A stretch of 64,000 nucleotides of DNA from Taudactylus pleione. Lineage: Eukaryota; Chordata; Amphibia; Anura; Myobatrachidae. The stretch spans positions 9,792,501 through 9,856,500 of the forward strand of contig JAUIMM010000113.1 in NCBI GenBank assembly GCA_031769625.1. The letters run 5' to 3'. Every line of letters starts with the position of its first letter. Within the stretch, counting starts at the first letter, position 1. The notes beneath the pieces are model-generated. The model ran no database searches. It was not told where the DNA came from and worked only from the letters and a program-made list of their open reading frames with translations. Shown here in pieces: positions 45,640 to 56,307 of the stretch. The position numbers were made by a program, and so were the translations under genes.

Positions 45640-47024
45640 TATGCACACACCCTTCCACCACCCCAGTTATGCTCATTAAACCCGCAAGTAGAGAAGCAAC
45701 TGAGATTTTTACTATTGAAGTCAGTGTTGTATGTAGGGGATAGTGTGGGTGTTAGATCATATGAGGTGACTTAACCAGATGACAGTCTTTATTATGGAAC
45801 AAGGTGTAACAGTGGTAACACAGTGGTGCAGTAACACATGTACAGCAGTAATAGTGTGCTGATATTCATCATCTCACAGGCTCTGATAGCTCTGATGTGG
45901 TGTAAAATTGTAAATACAGTCTCTTCACAGTCACACTGAGGAACCTTGGAGACAGCTGATATCGTCACCAGGCTGGCGATTCTTCTAGGTATGGAGTGAT
46001 GCAGGGGACAAGGGCGCTCAGTGCTCAACATTTGCAACTCAGAATCGCCCCTAGATGTGTGTGCACAGCTATGGTGCATGGGCCCTGCTAAAAATCAGAT
46101 CTGTCAGAAAAACGGTTTTGTGTGCAGCTCTGAATAAGCCCCATAGAGAGGTTTATTGTTACTGAGAAGTATGCATACCTCCCAAATTTTCAAATGAAAG
46201 GATCGAGGATGGGGACGTGGCCAGGTCATAGCGACATGTCTCTATCACCAAAGGGACACGCTAGGCTACCCCTTATCCTTCTCTGGTCCTTAGTAACCAC
46301 ATATTCGTTCCCGTGTGCACCAGTGACAGGTGCAGAACAGCCATGAATGGGACATACCCCCCTTCACTTTCATGTCCATAAGGACAATGCAAACGTCTGT
46401 GATTCCTGAAATTTGTTAAGTCCTCCAATACTCCTGACAGAGCAAGCCACTCTCCTGCAATCCCACTCGCTTCACTTTATTTTGAAATTACGCAATTCTC
46501 CCAGAAAGGAAGCAAGCAAGTGTACACAAATATATTTTCTGAGAACAGCTAACTGTGCGGACACGTAGAGAACAGATACATAAATATGGTTAATATACAA
46601 GAAAATACATATATCCATTCATATCCATTCAGGTGGAAAAAAAACAGCCTCCATCAAATCTCAGAATATAACTAACAATCATTTAGTCCTCATCGATTGC
46701 AAAATTATGTTAAATCTAATATCATGTGACAGAGCTAGAACAGATTTTACTGTGTCATTATTCATTCAAAAACTCTAACATGTCCACAATGTCAAAGTTC
46801 ATGACCAACAGAAAGTGACTGTATAATATATAAGCTTTTAATGGAAGGGTAGACATGACTGATTACATATAAAAAAAAACATTTCAATATGGGCTAGGTT
46901 TGCAAAGTTGCATCTCAATGACACTAGAATACTATTCTCTAAACTTAAATGTTAAAGATTGTATTCCTGCCTTCTTACCCCTTTTCTTTCTGTTTATCAC
47001 TGTCTTTATTCCCAGTTGTAAAGC
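45640..47024. other. Intergenic DNA with repeat fragments
   Basis: No gene seen. CAGCTCTGAATAAGCCCC at about 46124-46142 looks like a MITE right end. About 46170-46280 (GCATACCTCCCAAATTTTCA, GGGACGTGGCC) resembles the GCATACTTACCTACC repeat. The remainder is A/T-rich. Confidence 0.45.
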
Positions 47025-47583
47025 ACTGTAGGCAGGGGCGTTTTAAGAGAGGAGGGGGCCTGGGTGCAGTCTCTGATTGGGCTCCCTCCTCTCTGGCAGC
47101 GCAGTGGACTCTGGCTTAATGTAAGAATCTACTGCGCAAGTGATGGTCTCCGGGAAAATGGCCATTTTCCCTGTGATATTTTCTGCAGGGCAGCACTCTG
47201 GAGACTGTGGAGAGGTAAGTATAACATATACCCCTTTCACATCGCCAAAATAACCCGGGTTATTCCCAGGTTATTGCCGGGTCAACCTGGGTCGACGTGA
47301 TTTTAAAAAGCACCAACCCGGGTTAAAAGGAGGGTTAAACACGAGTCGGACCCGGGTTATTTGGCTCTTAAATGGTATAGACCCGGGATATTCGACCAGG
47401 GTCTGAGAAAATAGTGCTGATTGGCTTTTTCCAGTCAGCTGACCAGCCTGCACACAGAGCACATGTCTCTGTAGTTACATTACTGTCCTGCACTACACAC
47501 TTTGGGGAAAAGGCAGCTATTAATAAGCTATATACAGACAGCACAGTGTACTATACTACACTTTACTTTCACTTGAAGGAATC

Positions 47584-47895
47584 ATGGCAAACTGGAGTGA
47601 TGAAGAAGTAATGGAGTTGCTGCGGATCAGGGGTGAGGAAGAAATATGTAAACTGATAACGGGCACTGTCAAGGATGTGATAACTTATCGAAACATCAGC
47701 AAAATGTTGGCTGCGTCTGGATTCATCAGGAGCCAACAGCAGGTCGTCAATAAGCTAAAGGCACTGAAGAAGCAATTTCATAAGGTGAACGACCAAAATA
47801 GAAATCGCAGTGGTGCTGCCCGCATGGACTGGAAGTTCTTTGAGCTGTGTGCCAATGCATTTGGCCATACTGCATTAAGCAGACCTGTGACCTAG
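47584..47895 (+). CDS. SANT/Myb-like DNA-binding protein of a DNA transposon, 103 aa
   Basis: Intact frame starting MANWSDEEVMELL, ATG in a good context (ATCATGG). The pattern of an early Trp (W4), an acidic first helix, and a basic recognition-like helix (QVVNKLKALKKQFHKV, residues 53-68) with late aromatic WKFFE (83-87) fits the trihelix/MSANTD type of SANT-Myb domain. This domain fills the whole protein. In Harbinger systems such proteins bind subterminal transposon sites and carry the transposase to nucleus and DNA. A TATATA-like box lies about 55 bases upstream, and AATAAA at 47965-47970, 70 bases after the stop. Absence of stops suggests recent activity or selection. Function is inferred from the fold pattern. 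Confidence 0.8.
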   Translation: MANWSDEEVMELLRIRGEEEICKLITGTVKDVITYRNISKMLAASGFIRSQQQVVNKLKALKKQFHKVNDQNRNRSGAARMDWKFFELCANAFGHTALSRPVT

Positions 47896-47964
47896 TCATC
47901 TGCACTGCAAGCATTCCCCAGCCCCTCCTTTTCTTTACTGAAAACGTCATCATAATTGTGAGCC

Positions 47965-47970
47965 AATAAA
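47965..47970 (+). promoter_or_regulatory. Poly(A) signal AATAAA of the SANT-ORF gene
   Basis: Canonical hexamer 70 bases downstream of the stop codon, inside the transposon and before its right subterminal repeats. Its spacing is appropriate for a compact transposon gene. Confidence 0.6.
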
Positions 47971-48341
47971 ATCCTTTAAAATTACATCACATTGTTTAAA
48001 CATGGGCAACCCGGGTTGAGTTAAAAGGCACCAAATCAAAAATAACCTGGGAATAACCCGGGTTATTAAGGTGATGTGAAAGGCCCTGACACGGGTCTGA
48101 CCTGGGTTGGACCCGGGTTCAAAACCCGGGTCTGACCCGTGTTTGCGATGTGAAAGGGGTATAAATGAGTGCAGGATGTACGCCCTGCACCCATTCTAGA
48201 TAAGCCATTTACTGTAGGGTATGCTGACGCTAAATAAATTCGTGTTATTTTGTATTATTATTAATAATAATAATTAATAATAATAATAATGTGGAGTTAT
48301 ATGGTCTTAATATAATCCATGTTTGGCAAAAAGCAAACACA

Positions 48342-49132
48342 GGGCCTGATTCAGAGATGGATGTAATGCCAATATTTACGCAGAACAAACAAATGTTTGC
48401 TATTGTGCATTCGAGAACGCAGCTCTGCGCACGTGCAGCGATTGCATTGCGATTACTTCGTACAGAGGAACCACTCGTAAAGTAAGTGACAGGTAGTTAT
48501 CATTTGGGGGTGATAATGGGGGGGTGGTTAGAAGAATGCAGGCGTGTCTGACCTTTAAGCGCTGTTTCGTGGGTGTGCAGAAATCATACTCACCTACCCT
48601 CCCGATTCAGCCGGGAGGCTCCCGAAAATCGGGTGCCACTCCCGGCCCTCTGGCAAGGCAGTCAAGCCTCCCAGCACCTGCGACCCCTCCGGACACCCCG
48701 CAGTTACAAGAGAAATTCACACTGAATCGCGTCATCACGACCCCGCCCCCTGCACTGTAGCGGGAGCGGGTCGAAAATTATGCAAATGCGTGGCCACACC
48801 CCCCGCTCCGCCCACAAATGCCAGGTAATATGTCTGGAGGGGCCAGCCAGAATGGTGGAAAGCATGGCAAAAATTAGCCACTGTGTGTCACGAGTGCCGC
48901 ATTGTACGAGGCAGGTCAGACTTGACTTAACTTACATGCTACATGACTGCCCGATGTGCGTCAATAGTACCAATGTTTATGCTGTTGTACATTATCGGAC
49001 GGATATGGGAAGGCAGCAGTGGGCGTCCCCATGCTCGGCTACGCTTTGGAAGGTATTAGCATATTTTAGCAACTGCAATCCATGAGCGAATGCAGTTGTG
49101 ATTGCATTACCGTCTGTCTCTAAATCAGGCCC
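48342..49132. mobile_element. MITE of the GGGCCTGATTCAGAG family inserted in the Tc1 gene
   Basis: Left GGGCCTGATTCAGAGATGG, right complement GGGCCTGATTTAGAGACAG. ACA on both sides (48339-48341, 49133-49135). It shares GGTGATAATGGGG-, GAATGCAGGCGTGTC- and GTTTCGTGGGTGTGC-type blocks with 12220-12816. About 48587-48835 inside it is a copy of another repeat (ACTCACCTACCCTCCCGATT, GAGGCTCCCGAAAATCGGG). Confidence 0.82.
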
Positions 49133-49272
49133 ACAGTGTATTACCACAGGAACCTCATCCCAACCGTCAAGCATGGCGGTGTAAAGGTGACCATTTGGAG
49201 CCAGCTGACTTGGACACTTCACATTCTTTTAGTCCACCTCTATTTATACCAGAGTAGCGACCATCTGTCTAT

Positions 49273-50194
49273 GGGGCCTGTTCATCATCACTTAATTGTC
49301 ACAAAAGCAGGTGAAAAAGCACATTTTCACCTGCAATTGTGACAATTAAGTATTCGGGCCATTCATTAAGAAGGTGAAGCAGGAGATATCACAGATGTCT
49401 CCTACTTACCTTCTGTTTGTGGAATGGCCCGCTGTCCCCATACACTAGTATCACAGATATCTCCTACTTACCTTCTGTTTGAGGAATGGCCCGCTGTCCC
49501 CATACACTAGTATCACAGATATCTCCTGCTTACCTTCTGTTTGCGGAATGGCCCGCTGTCCCCATACACTAGTATCACAGATATCTCCTGCTTACCTTCT
49601 GTTTGCGGAATGGCCTGCTGTCCCCATACACTAGTATCACAGATATCTCCTGCTTACCTTCTGTTTGCGGAATGGCCCGCAGTCCCCATACACTAGTATC
49701 ACAGATATCTCCTGCTTACCTTCTGTTTGCGGAATGGCCCGCAGTCCCCATACACTAGTATGGGGACAGAATTCATCAAGCTCCGAAAATATAATATTTT
49801 CGGAGCTTGACGGCGGGGGCATTCGCCATCTTCAGATGGCGAATACCCCTACTTAGGGTTCGCAACCCGCTCTTTCCTATGGGAAGCAGGTCCGGGTTGC
49901 GAGAAGGGATCCTTTCGGACCCCTCCGTCCCATGTGCGGCTCCTTCCGCTGGACGTCGTGGCTCTTGTGCACATGTGTGACCTGTAGGTTGCGCATACGC
50001 ACCGCCGTCACTGCTCCGACAGGAGCAGTGAAAAGATTCACTGCTCCGAAAAGGAGCAGTGAAGCCGCTTGTGGGGGCAGCTGATTTCACATCAGCTGCC
50101 ACCGCGCCGGAGCAATGCTGAATTGCTCCGGTGGCTGCGGCGAATTAGAATGTTAATTATCGGACCCTGATAATTAACATCATGAATAGGCCCC
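49273..50194. mobile_element. MITE of the GGGGCCTATTCATCA family inserted in the Tc1 gene
   Basis: Left GGGGCCTGTTCATCATCACT, right complement GGGGCCTATTCATGATGTTA. TAT on both sides (49270-49272, 50195-50197). It contains a 62-bp tandem array (49387-49758) and several hairpins (CATCAAGCTCCGAAAATA, GGGCATTCGCCATCTTCAGATGGCGAAT in pieces, CTGCTCCGACAGGAGCAG). Confidence 0.85.
49387..49758. repeat. 62-bp tandem array, six copies, inside a MITE
   Basis: TATCACAG recurs at 49387, 49449, 49511, 49573, 49635, 49697 and 49759 start points, period exactly 62. Units read ATATCTCCTGCTTACCTTCT, GTTTGCGGAATGGCCCGC, CCCCATACACTAG and are nearly identical, so the expansion is recent. Confidence 0.95.
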
Positions 50195-50586
50195 TATATC
50201 AGAAAACTAGGCATAAATTGCATCATGTCAATAGTCCTAAGCACACCAGTAAATATACAATTGAGTGGCTGAAAAAAGAAAAGAATCAAGATTTTGGAAT
50301 GCTGAGGAGAAAATATAGACCGTGCCAAATGAGATACTTAAGAAAACTGTGAATAAACAAAATGCCGTCAGACATCAATGAACTGAAGCAACGCTGTAAG
50401 GAGGAGTGGGCCAACATTCCTCAAATGCAGCGTAAGAGACTAATAAACTCAAACAGAAAAATATCACTCCAAGTTATTGCTGCTACTGAGTCATGAAGTA
50501 TACTGTACATACTTACTTACAATTGGCGTCTTCCTGGAGGATTATGTTTGCTGAATAAATAATGACAAAGTAAAATGTGTTATGTG

Positions 50587-50884
50587 CAGAGGTATAGAGA
50601 GCCAGCCCGAGCCCAGGGGAAGGAAGGGGGTATGGCCTAATCGCAGGAGGCGTGGCCACTCCCCCTACGGGGGGTGGGAAAGCAAATTTTTGCAGCACCG
50701 CACACTGGGGAGGGGGGCTCTGTAAACCCCTCAGCCCGAAGCAAATCCAGGCAGAGAAGAGGAGACTGCAACAGCAAGCAGTCTCTCAATGCAGCCCAGC
50801 ACACAGCAGTGTGTGCTGGGCTGCTGACAGATATGAGGGTAGGGGGCCGCATAGTACCCACCCCCCTCTCTCTTGGCATACCTG
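50587..50884. mobile_element. R1 hAT MITE, opposite orientation
   Basis: Starts CAGAGGTATAGAGAGCC and ends CTCTCTTGGCATACCTG. GTTATGTG (50579-50586) and GTTATGAG (50885-50892) form an 8-bp duplication with one mismatch. Body CAGCCCAGCACACAGCAG matches the other R1 copies. Confidence 0.8.
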
Positions 50885-50892
50885 GTTATGAG

Positions 50893-53594
50893 TAATTTGT
50901 CACACAAGATAAGGTTTATAAAACTGTCTGATTTAGTGGGAAATAAATGATTACTCATTTTTTACAGATATGTAAAAAACATATTTAAAAGTAGGAGTAG
51001 TTTAATCTTCGCATGACTATAGGTAGCTATCATTTTTTATGTCTGCTGCGGTCCTTCCATTTCCAAAAGCAGCAGCACCCAAAGGTTTCTATGGGGGCTA
51101 CAAAGCTATCAGATTTACAAAACTCTGTAATGTCAAGCATTCCGGAGTTTGGCCCCAATGCGATAACGCCATATTCAGATAGTGTTACCCTATACTAGCC
51201 TATGGGCTATTTCGCAAAACAAAATTACCAGGAGAGGGTTCCTCCAGTACCCTTCCATATGTGTTCCATATGTGTGCCCTTCCATATGTGTGCTCTGCTG
51301 ATCTTGTCGGTTACACATGCAAGACTCCTTCATGCACCCCCATTTACGGCTCCCATTTCCACTACTAACGGCATGGCGCACAATTATAGTGGCTGGAGAC
51401 CGTCACTGACATCTTGTATGGGACTCAGCCTAAAGGGATAGGCAGAGATGGAAGGCTAATAAAGATTTTAGGAAAGAGGGAGAGAGAAAAACAGGGGGGG
51501 GGTGTAGGGTGTTATTGGTTATGGAGAAAAATTGCAACAGCTAGGAACCCGGTTAAAAAGAGTCCATAGTACTACTAGAATATTATACAGTATGTTTGTT
51601 ATTTTTAGCAACAAATATAATAAGACAACTATTATATGAGAGTACTAGTGAGCACCAGAATAGACAACTATCAACTACTACTGAATAATTACAAATACTT
51701 ACTATCCCTCTTTCTATTTGTTTCTATTATACTGTTTCTCCACTTTTCTCTGAGACCAGATATACACAGATTACACGGTATGTAGTCTAGCATGGATTCC
51801 TATTAGAAAGGTTTCCATATAGTAACATGCTTAGCTCACTCACCACTAATTACTTAGCGGTTGTGGTTACTGGCTTGTGGGCGGCACAGAGGACAGACAA
51901 AAATAACTGACAATGGTTTACCATTGCTCAGAATGCAGGGCGCACACCATGAGCCAAAAAGAGACACTTGTTAGTAACATATATATAACACCAAGCAAAT
52001 GTTATCGGTAAATGATGCTGCACTACAATAAATACAACCATTATTATGTATACAAACCGTAATCAGGAGGTGCACATTTCAGGTGTAGCAGGACAGGCGG
52101 TCAGATTAGTCATTCTCAGCAAAGCCCTGAAGGTATGCAGAAGAACTAGGGGGATATTATACTCATCATTATCATACAGCAGATTTCCGAGAGCAAAATG
52201 TCCATGTGGCGTCAACAGACTACAGTAGCTCATGCTCAAGTGAGTGCAAGGGCAGCAGCCGAGTCCCATTAGGAACCACATCAAAGGTTCGTCTTACCAG
52301 AAAAGTTGATAAGTAGAACTAGAAATGGAACCAAGACTGTTGTCCACTTCTGCTTTCTCCTCTTTACACTCCCATCCGATGGGGATCTGTCTATATGAAG
52401 CACTCCTCATCCAAAGACTTTGTCATTATTCAGTGTGGAAAAGAAGCCTCTAGTCTGGCTCCTGTACACTGTATCTGATGTCCTGAGAGAGTCTATAGGA
52501 AACAGGCACAGCAGGGAACCACATTTGTATTCTGTTAGGGGAATGTGTTGTAATACCTGACAGCTGCACAGTCACTGTATACAAGGAATAAATAGGTGGA
52601 ATAATGTATACAAATATCGATATTTGTTGTTAAGTCCCAGAGTATAAGGAGAAATAAACACTAATTAATCACGACTCATCATGTCATTAAACCTTAAAAT
52701 TCTCTAGAGATAATTAGGTTTAGAACTCGCATGGAGTTCTAGCTAATTATAGGTGGAATTCATCATTCCACCTCTCCATAAGTATCTATTACGAAAAGCT
52801 GTCATTTTTGCGATTACAGCTTTTCGGGAAATAGATACTTTTCCCTGCCTACACTACCTTATCGCATCTGGAAACAGTGCTGCGCATGCGCTGTTACATC
52901 TGTAAAACCAGCGCATGCGCAGCACTGCCTGCAGATGCGTTAAGTTTGTGTACCCTACTCATACTACAGTCAGGGCTGGATTAAAGGCCACAAGGGTCTG
53001 GAACTGAAAATGATCAAGGGCCTATTGTGAGATGTGTATGTGTGGCCAGTGCCATGTGGGCATGTACACCCTCTACATCATGCTGTCATGACGATGGGCA
53101 TATTTATGTGGAGGCCCATCCGCCCCATTGCTAATCTGGCCCCGCGTACAGTATACTATTACTAGTTATAATGAGAAGAAGTAACTGCCCTTAGGAGGCA
53201 TGCTGGAGATCCCCTTACATATCCCAGTTCCAGCTCCATGTGAGCTTCTCAGATCATCTCACTGTGTCCTTGTCCTAGGGACCAAAAAAACAAACTGTAA
53301 GCTTAACGGCATGGGAAGCAATAACTGGCATTCTGCGTTTACAGCAGGGCATAAGAACAGTATATATATAATTTAAAATTTTTGACCATATATCACATTC
53401 AGAGGTGTAGCATGTAGCCAAGGTACCCATACCCATGCCCCTTTTATTCCACCAAAGTCATCAACATTCCCCATTTTTTTTCTGAGACCTCTCCACATGC
53501 CCTTTGTATGTTATCACACTTGTCTACATGCCCCTTTATGTCACGAGCCCTCTCCATATGTCATTTGTATGCCCCAATACACTGCCACAAACAC
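50893..53594. other. Intergenic DNA with fragments
   Basis: No gene. About 52676-52935 is a truncated relative of the 44804-45618 MITE with a CAGCGCATGCGCAGCACTGC dyad. At 52973 CAGGGCTGGATTAAAGGCC looks like a hAT end without partner. The remainder is A/T-rich. Confidence 0.45.
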
Positions 53595-53602
53595 CTAGTA
53601 GG

Positions 53603-53949
53603 CAGGGGCATATTAAGGGAGGAGGGGGCCCGTGTGCATTCCCTGTCTGCACTGACCGGCGATCGCAGCATCAGTAGACTTTGGGCACTAGTCTGTGCCC
53701 AAAGTCTACTGCGCATGTGCAGGTCGCCGGGGAAATTGCACTGCCGCATTTTCCTAGCGATTTCCTCAATTTGCATGCGCGATGGCCATTTTCCAATGTT
53801 TTGTGCGGGCTGAGACACCCGACGAGGGACGTCGGAGAGGTGATTATTAGATAATATGGGTGCAGGGTGTGCGGTGCAGGCCCCCCCTGGACCCAGGGGC
53901 CCATGTGGACTGCACACCCTTCACCCATTATAGATACGATACGCCCCTG
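53603..53949. mobile_element. R3 hAT MITE, uninterrupted
   Basis: Starts CAGGGGCATATTAAGG and ends GATACGATACGCCCCTG. CTAGTAGG on both sides (53595-53602, 53950-53957), perfect. Internal dyad GTAGACTTTGGGCACTAG with TGCCCAAAGTCTAC. It keeps the family site GAGAGGTGATTATTAGATAA before TATGGGTGCAGG with no insertion. Confidence 0.92.
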
Positions 53950-54021
53950 CTAGTAGGCCATCATACTTCTCTGCGTGTCCCTTTTATGCTACCAGACTTA
54001 TCTAAATGCCCCTTGTATGCC

Positions 54022-54580
54022 GGTATGCAGTTGGGAAGCCGGCGGACCTAATCCCGACAGCCGGCTTCCCAACTGCTTAATCCCGGCGAGGGTTAAATAA
54101 CAGGCATCTAAATCTAGGCGTCTGTCATTTTACCAATGCCGGGAGACCAGCGCCCGGCATCCCGATCGAAGGAACGCCGGGTGCCGAGCGCGGATACCTG
54201 CGGGGAGGGGGAGGGTTAGGTTTAGGGTTCCCGGGGGGCACTTAGGGTAAGGCACCCCCCCAGGTGGTTAGGTTTAGGCTAGGGGAAGAGGGGGTTAGCG
54301 TTAGGCATCCCCGGGGGGACTTAGGGTTAGGCACCACCCCCGGGGGACTTAGGTTTAGGCGGCGGGGAAGGGGGGGTTAGGTTTAGACACTTAGAGGGGA
54401 GATTAGGGTTAGGCACTGGGGGGGAAGGTTAGGGTTAGGCACCTCTGAGGGAGGGTTAGGGGGTAGAATTAGGTTAGACAATACTTACCTTGGACAATCG
54501 GGATTTCCTCATCTGCCGGGATGCCTCTGTCGGGATTCCAACCGCCGGGCATGGGTCCGGCAGTAAATCATACTGATTCC
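54022..54580. mobile_element. Non-autonomous DNA element rich in telomere-like GGTTAGG motifs, copy 1
   Basis: TTGTATGCC flanks both sides (54013-54021, 54581-54589), a perfect 9-bp duplication. Ends GGTATGCAGTTGGGAAGCCG and complement GGAATCAGTATGATTTACTG. About 54210-54470 is an irregular array of GGGTTAGG, GGTTAGGTTTAGG and TTAGGGTTAGGCA separated by G-runs. Second copy at 62019-62531. A 9-bp duplication points to Mutator-like transposition, though copy 2 shows 8 bp. Confidence 0.8.
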
Positions 54581-54589
54581 TTGTATGCC

Positions 54590-55946
54590 ATCTCTCCCCA
54601 TTTTGTATTCTGTAGTATTCGCCCCCCATTTTGTATTATGTAGCATTCTCCCCTCTCCTCCATTTTGTTTTAAATATTATGCCCCCCTCAATTTGTATTA
54701 TGCAGCATTCTCTCTCCTATTTTGCATTGCACTGTATTTCCCCCTTCCACATACCCCCATAAATTTTACAAACAGATTAAGTGCACTTATATCTATTGTG
54801 GTGAGAGGGGTTGTCTTTCACCTGAATTGCCCACATTCTGTAGGGATAAGCTCCCTCCAAGGGAGCAGTGACATGCAGTCAGGTGAGGCAGGTTTGCAGT
54901 GCCTTTCCTGTCATACACAGGTATACTCTAATTGTTTCTTATAATTTTTATAGTCAAAACTTTGAAGAAAATATCATAAATATCTTCTTTGTATCATTCT
55001 AACAATTTTTATAGTCAAGACTTTGAAGTAAAAAATCTATGGCTGGTGAGGCACTGCCTCCCCTGTCAATATTTTCATCCCTGATCAAAACTCACCAAAT
55101 TTCCAGCACTATATACTGCTGCACCTTTGTATAATGCCCACATGAAGCTTCAGGTTGTATGTATATTTAAATCTGGCTCTGATACTAGCCAGTGCCTCCC
55201 CAGCCATTGACCTGGCTGGGGAGGCAGCGCACATCACTGCAAGGGAGAGAAAAACAAGACCAGCACATTCTGCAGTTTCTAGAAGTTTGAAATTCCACGT
55301 TTTCTGGGCTGCACAGCTCAAAGTGGAGATATGGAACTCCTTGTTTTCCAGGTCACCCAGAGTCAGCCGGAAGTCAGCAGCAGAAGAAGGGTTTAAAACT
55401 GTCACACACCTGTTGCTCATTGCTCCTGATGCTGGATAAGCTAACCAGGCAATAGGCTGGGGGTGGTGGTTAGCATTAGGGTGCCAAGACCTGGACGGTC
55501 CACAGACATTAGCACAAGGAGTGCTGTGACATTTACTTTTATGTTGATTGATTATTTTCTGTTATGTGCCTGTGTGTGTCCAGGCCTATGCTCACGTATG
55601 CTAAGGTGCAGTGTCTGCTACCATTAAAAAGACACTGTTTTACCAAGTACCTGCCTGTCTGGAGTCCTCATTTCAATACCCCGTGTTACACTATATTTGG
55701 GACTTACACAGTGAAAATAAAGAGGCAGCCCCATTGGAGAGTGTATAATAAAGAGAGAGCTTTTGCAATCCCCTTTCTGACCTGGCTTATCTGCTGCATG
55801 TGCACAACCACTGTGCTGTGCACTGGGGAGCTGAGGGGGGGGTGGGAGCGGGTACTAATTACCCAGGCCTGGGCTTGCTGGAGGGGCCCGGGTCCGGCAC
55901 CGCTGCCTCCCTCTTACATCACAGCAGCCCAGCACACGCTGCCAAA
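54590..55946. other. Intergenic DNA with repeat pieces
   Basis: 54866-55083 has hAT-like ends (CAGTGACATGCAGTCAGG and complement CAGGGATGAAAATATTGAC) but no matching 8-mers outside. About 55440-55690 resembles an LTR right half (ATTAAAAAGACACTG, GTCTGGAGTCCTCATTTC, CCCCGTGTTACA). About 55821-55945 is an R1-like fragment (GAGCGGGTACTAATTACCCA). No gene. Confidence 0.45.
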
Positions 55947-56307
55947 GCATACTTACCTACCTTTTATCATCTCTTCCCGGGAGAAGCCCGGGTAAGAGAA
56001 GCAGCAGGGGGCCGATGGGGGCGGGGCCTAATGATTTGTGTCATTAAGCCCCGCCCCCTCACAGCAAAACTGCTGCAATTGGGTAAAATTTGCATAGGGG
56101 GCAGGGCCAAATGCTGTGATTAATGCAGAATCACATCTTAAGCCCCGCCCCCTTCACAGAGACCCACGATTGCCGCGGGTATTCTCCTCATTCTGCCCAC
56201 TTCACTAGGAAGTTGGCAGAATGCGGGAGAAATGCCTACCCTTCCGGGGGTGCGTGGGGTTACCCGAAAAATCGGGAGCCTCCTGCGAAAACCGGGAGGG
56301 TAGGCAT

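Larger units (their letters stand above)
47227..48163 (+). mobile_element. 0.94-kb DNA transposon encoding a SANT/Myb-like protein
   Basis: Perfect 19-bp inverted termini TATACCCCTTTCACATCGC (47227-47245) and complement (48145-48163); the outer TATA may be wholly or partly target duplication. Subterminal ACCCGGGT occurs at 47253, 47316, 47350, 48009, 48056, 48111 and 48124, with a variant ACCCGGGA at 47381. One complete gene of 103 codons sits in the centre with a poly(A) signal. No DDE transposase is present. In PIF/Harbinger transposons a separate Myb/SANT-like protein accompanies the transposase, so this is best read as a deletion derivative or satellite of such an element, but the superfamily is inferred. 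Confidence 0.85.
47033..48210. mobile_element. R3 hAT MITE, host of the SANT-ORF element
   Basis: Starts CAGGGGCGTTTTAAGAGAGG. After the inner element it resumes GTGCAGGATGTACGCCCTGC and ends about 48210. ACTGTAGG lies on both sides (47025-47032, 48211-48218), a perfect 8-bp duplication. Interrupted at 47227-48163 in the A/T-rich stretch between GAGAGGTAAGTATAA and GTGCAGG, the same spot as the insertion in the 36231-38112 copy. Confidence 0.88.
48300..50515 (+). pseudogene. Tc1-like transposase, C-terminal half, split by two MITEs
   Basis: Three in-order fragments of a DD34E transposase. At 48318-48341 HVWQKANT. At 49133-49250 NLIPTVKHGGVKVTIW, the block before the first-half catalytic region. 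At 50240-50495 SPKHTSKYTIEWLKKEK (the DPKHT block, with the catalytic Asp replaced by Ser), then DINELKQRCKEEWANIPQ and a stop. The MITEs at 48342-49132 and 49273-50194 separate them. The central SPDLNPIE-type segment is degraded. Non-functional. Confidence 0.88.

Noticed and set aside
54210..54470. True interstitial telomere block
   Set aside because: The motifs are irregular and enclosed within a transposon-like element with a 9-bp duplication; a second copy shows the same design.
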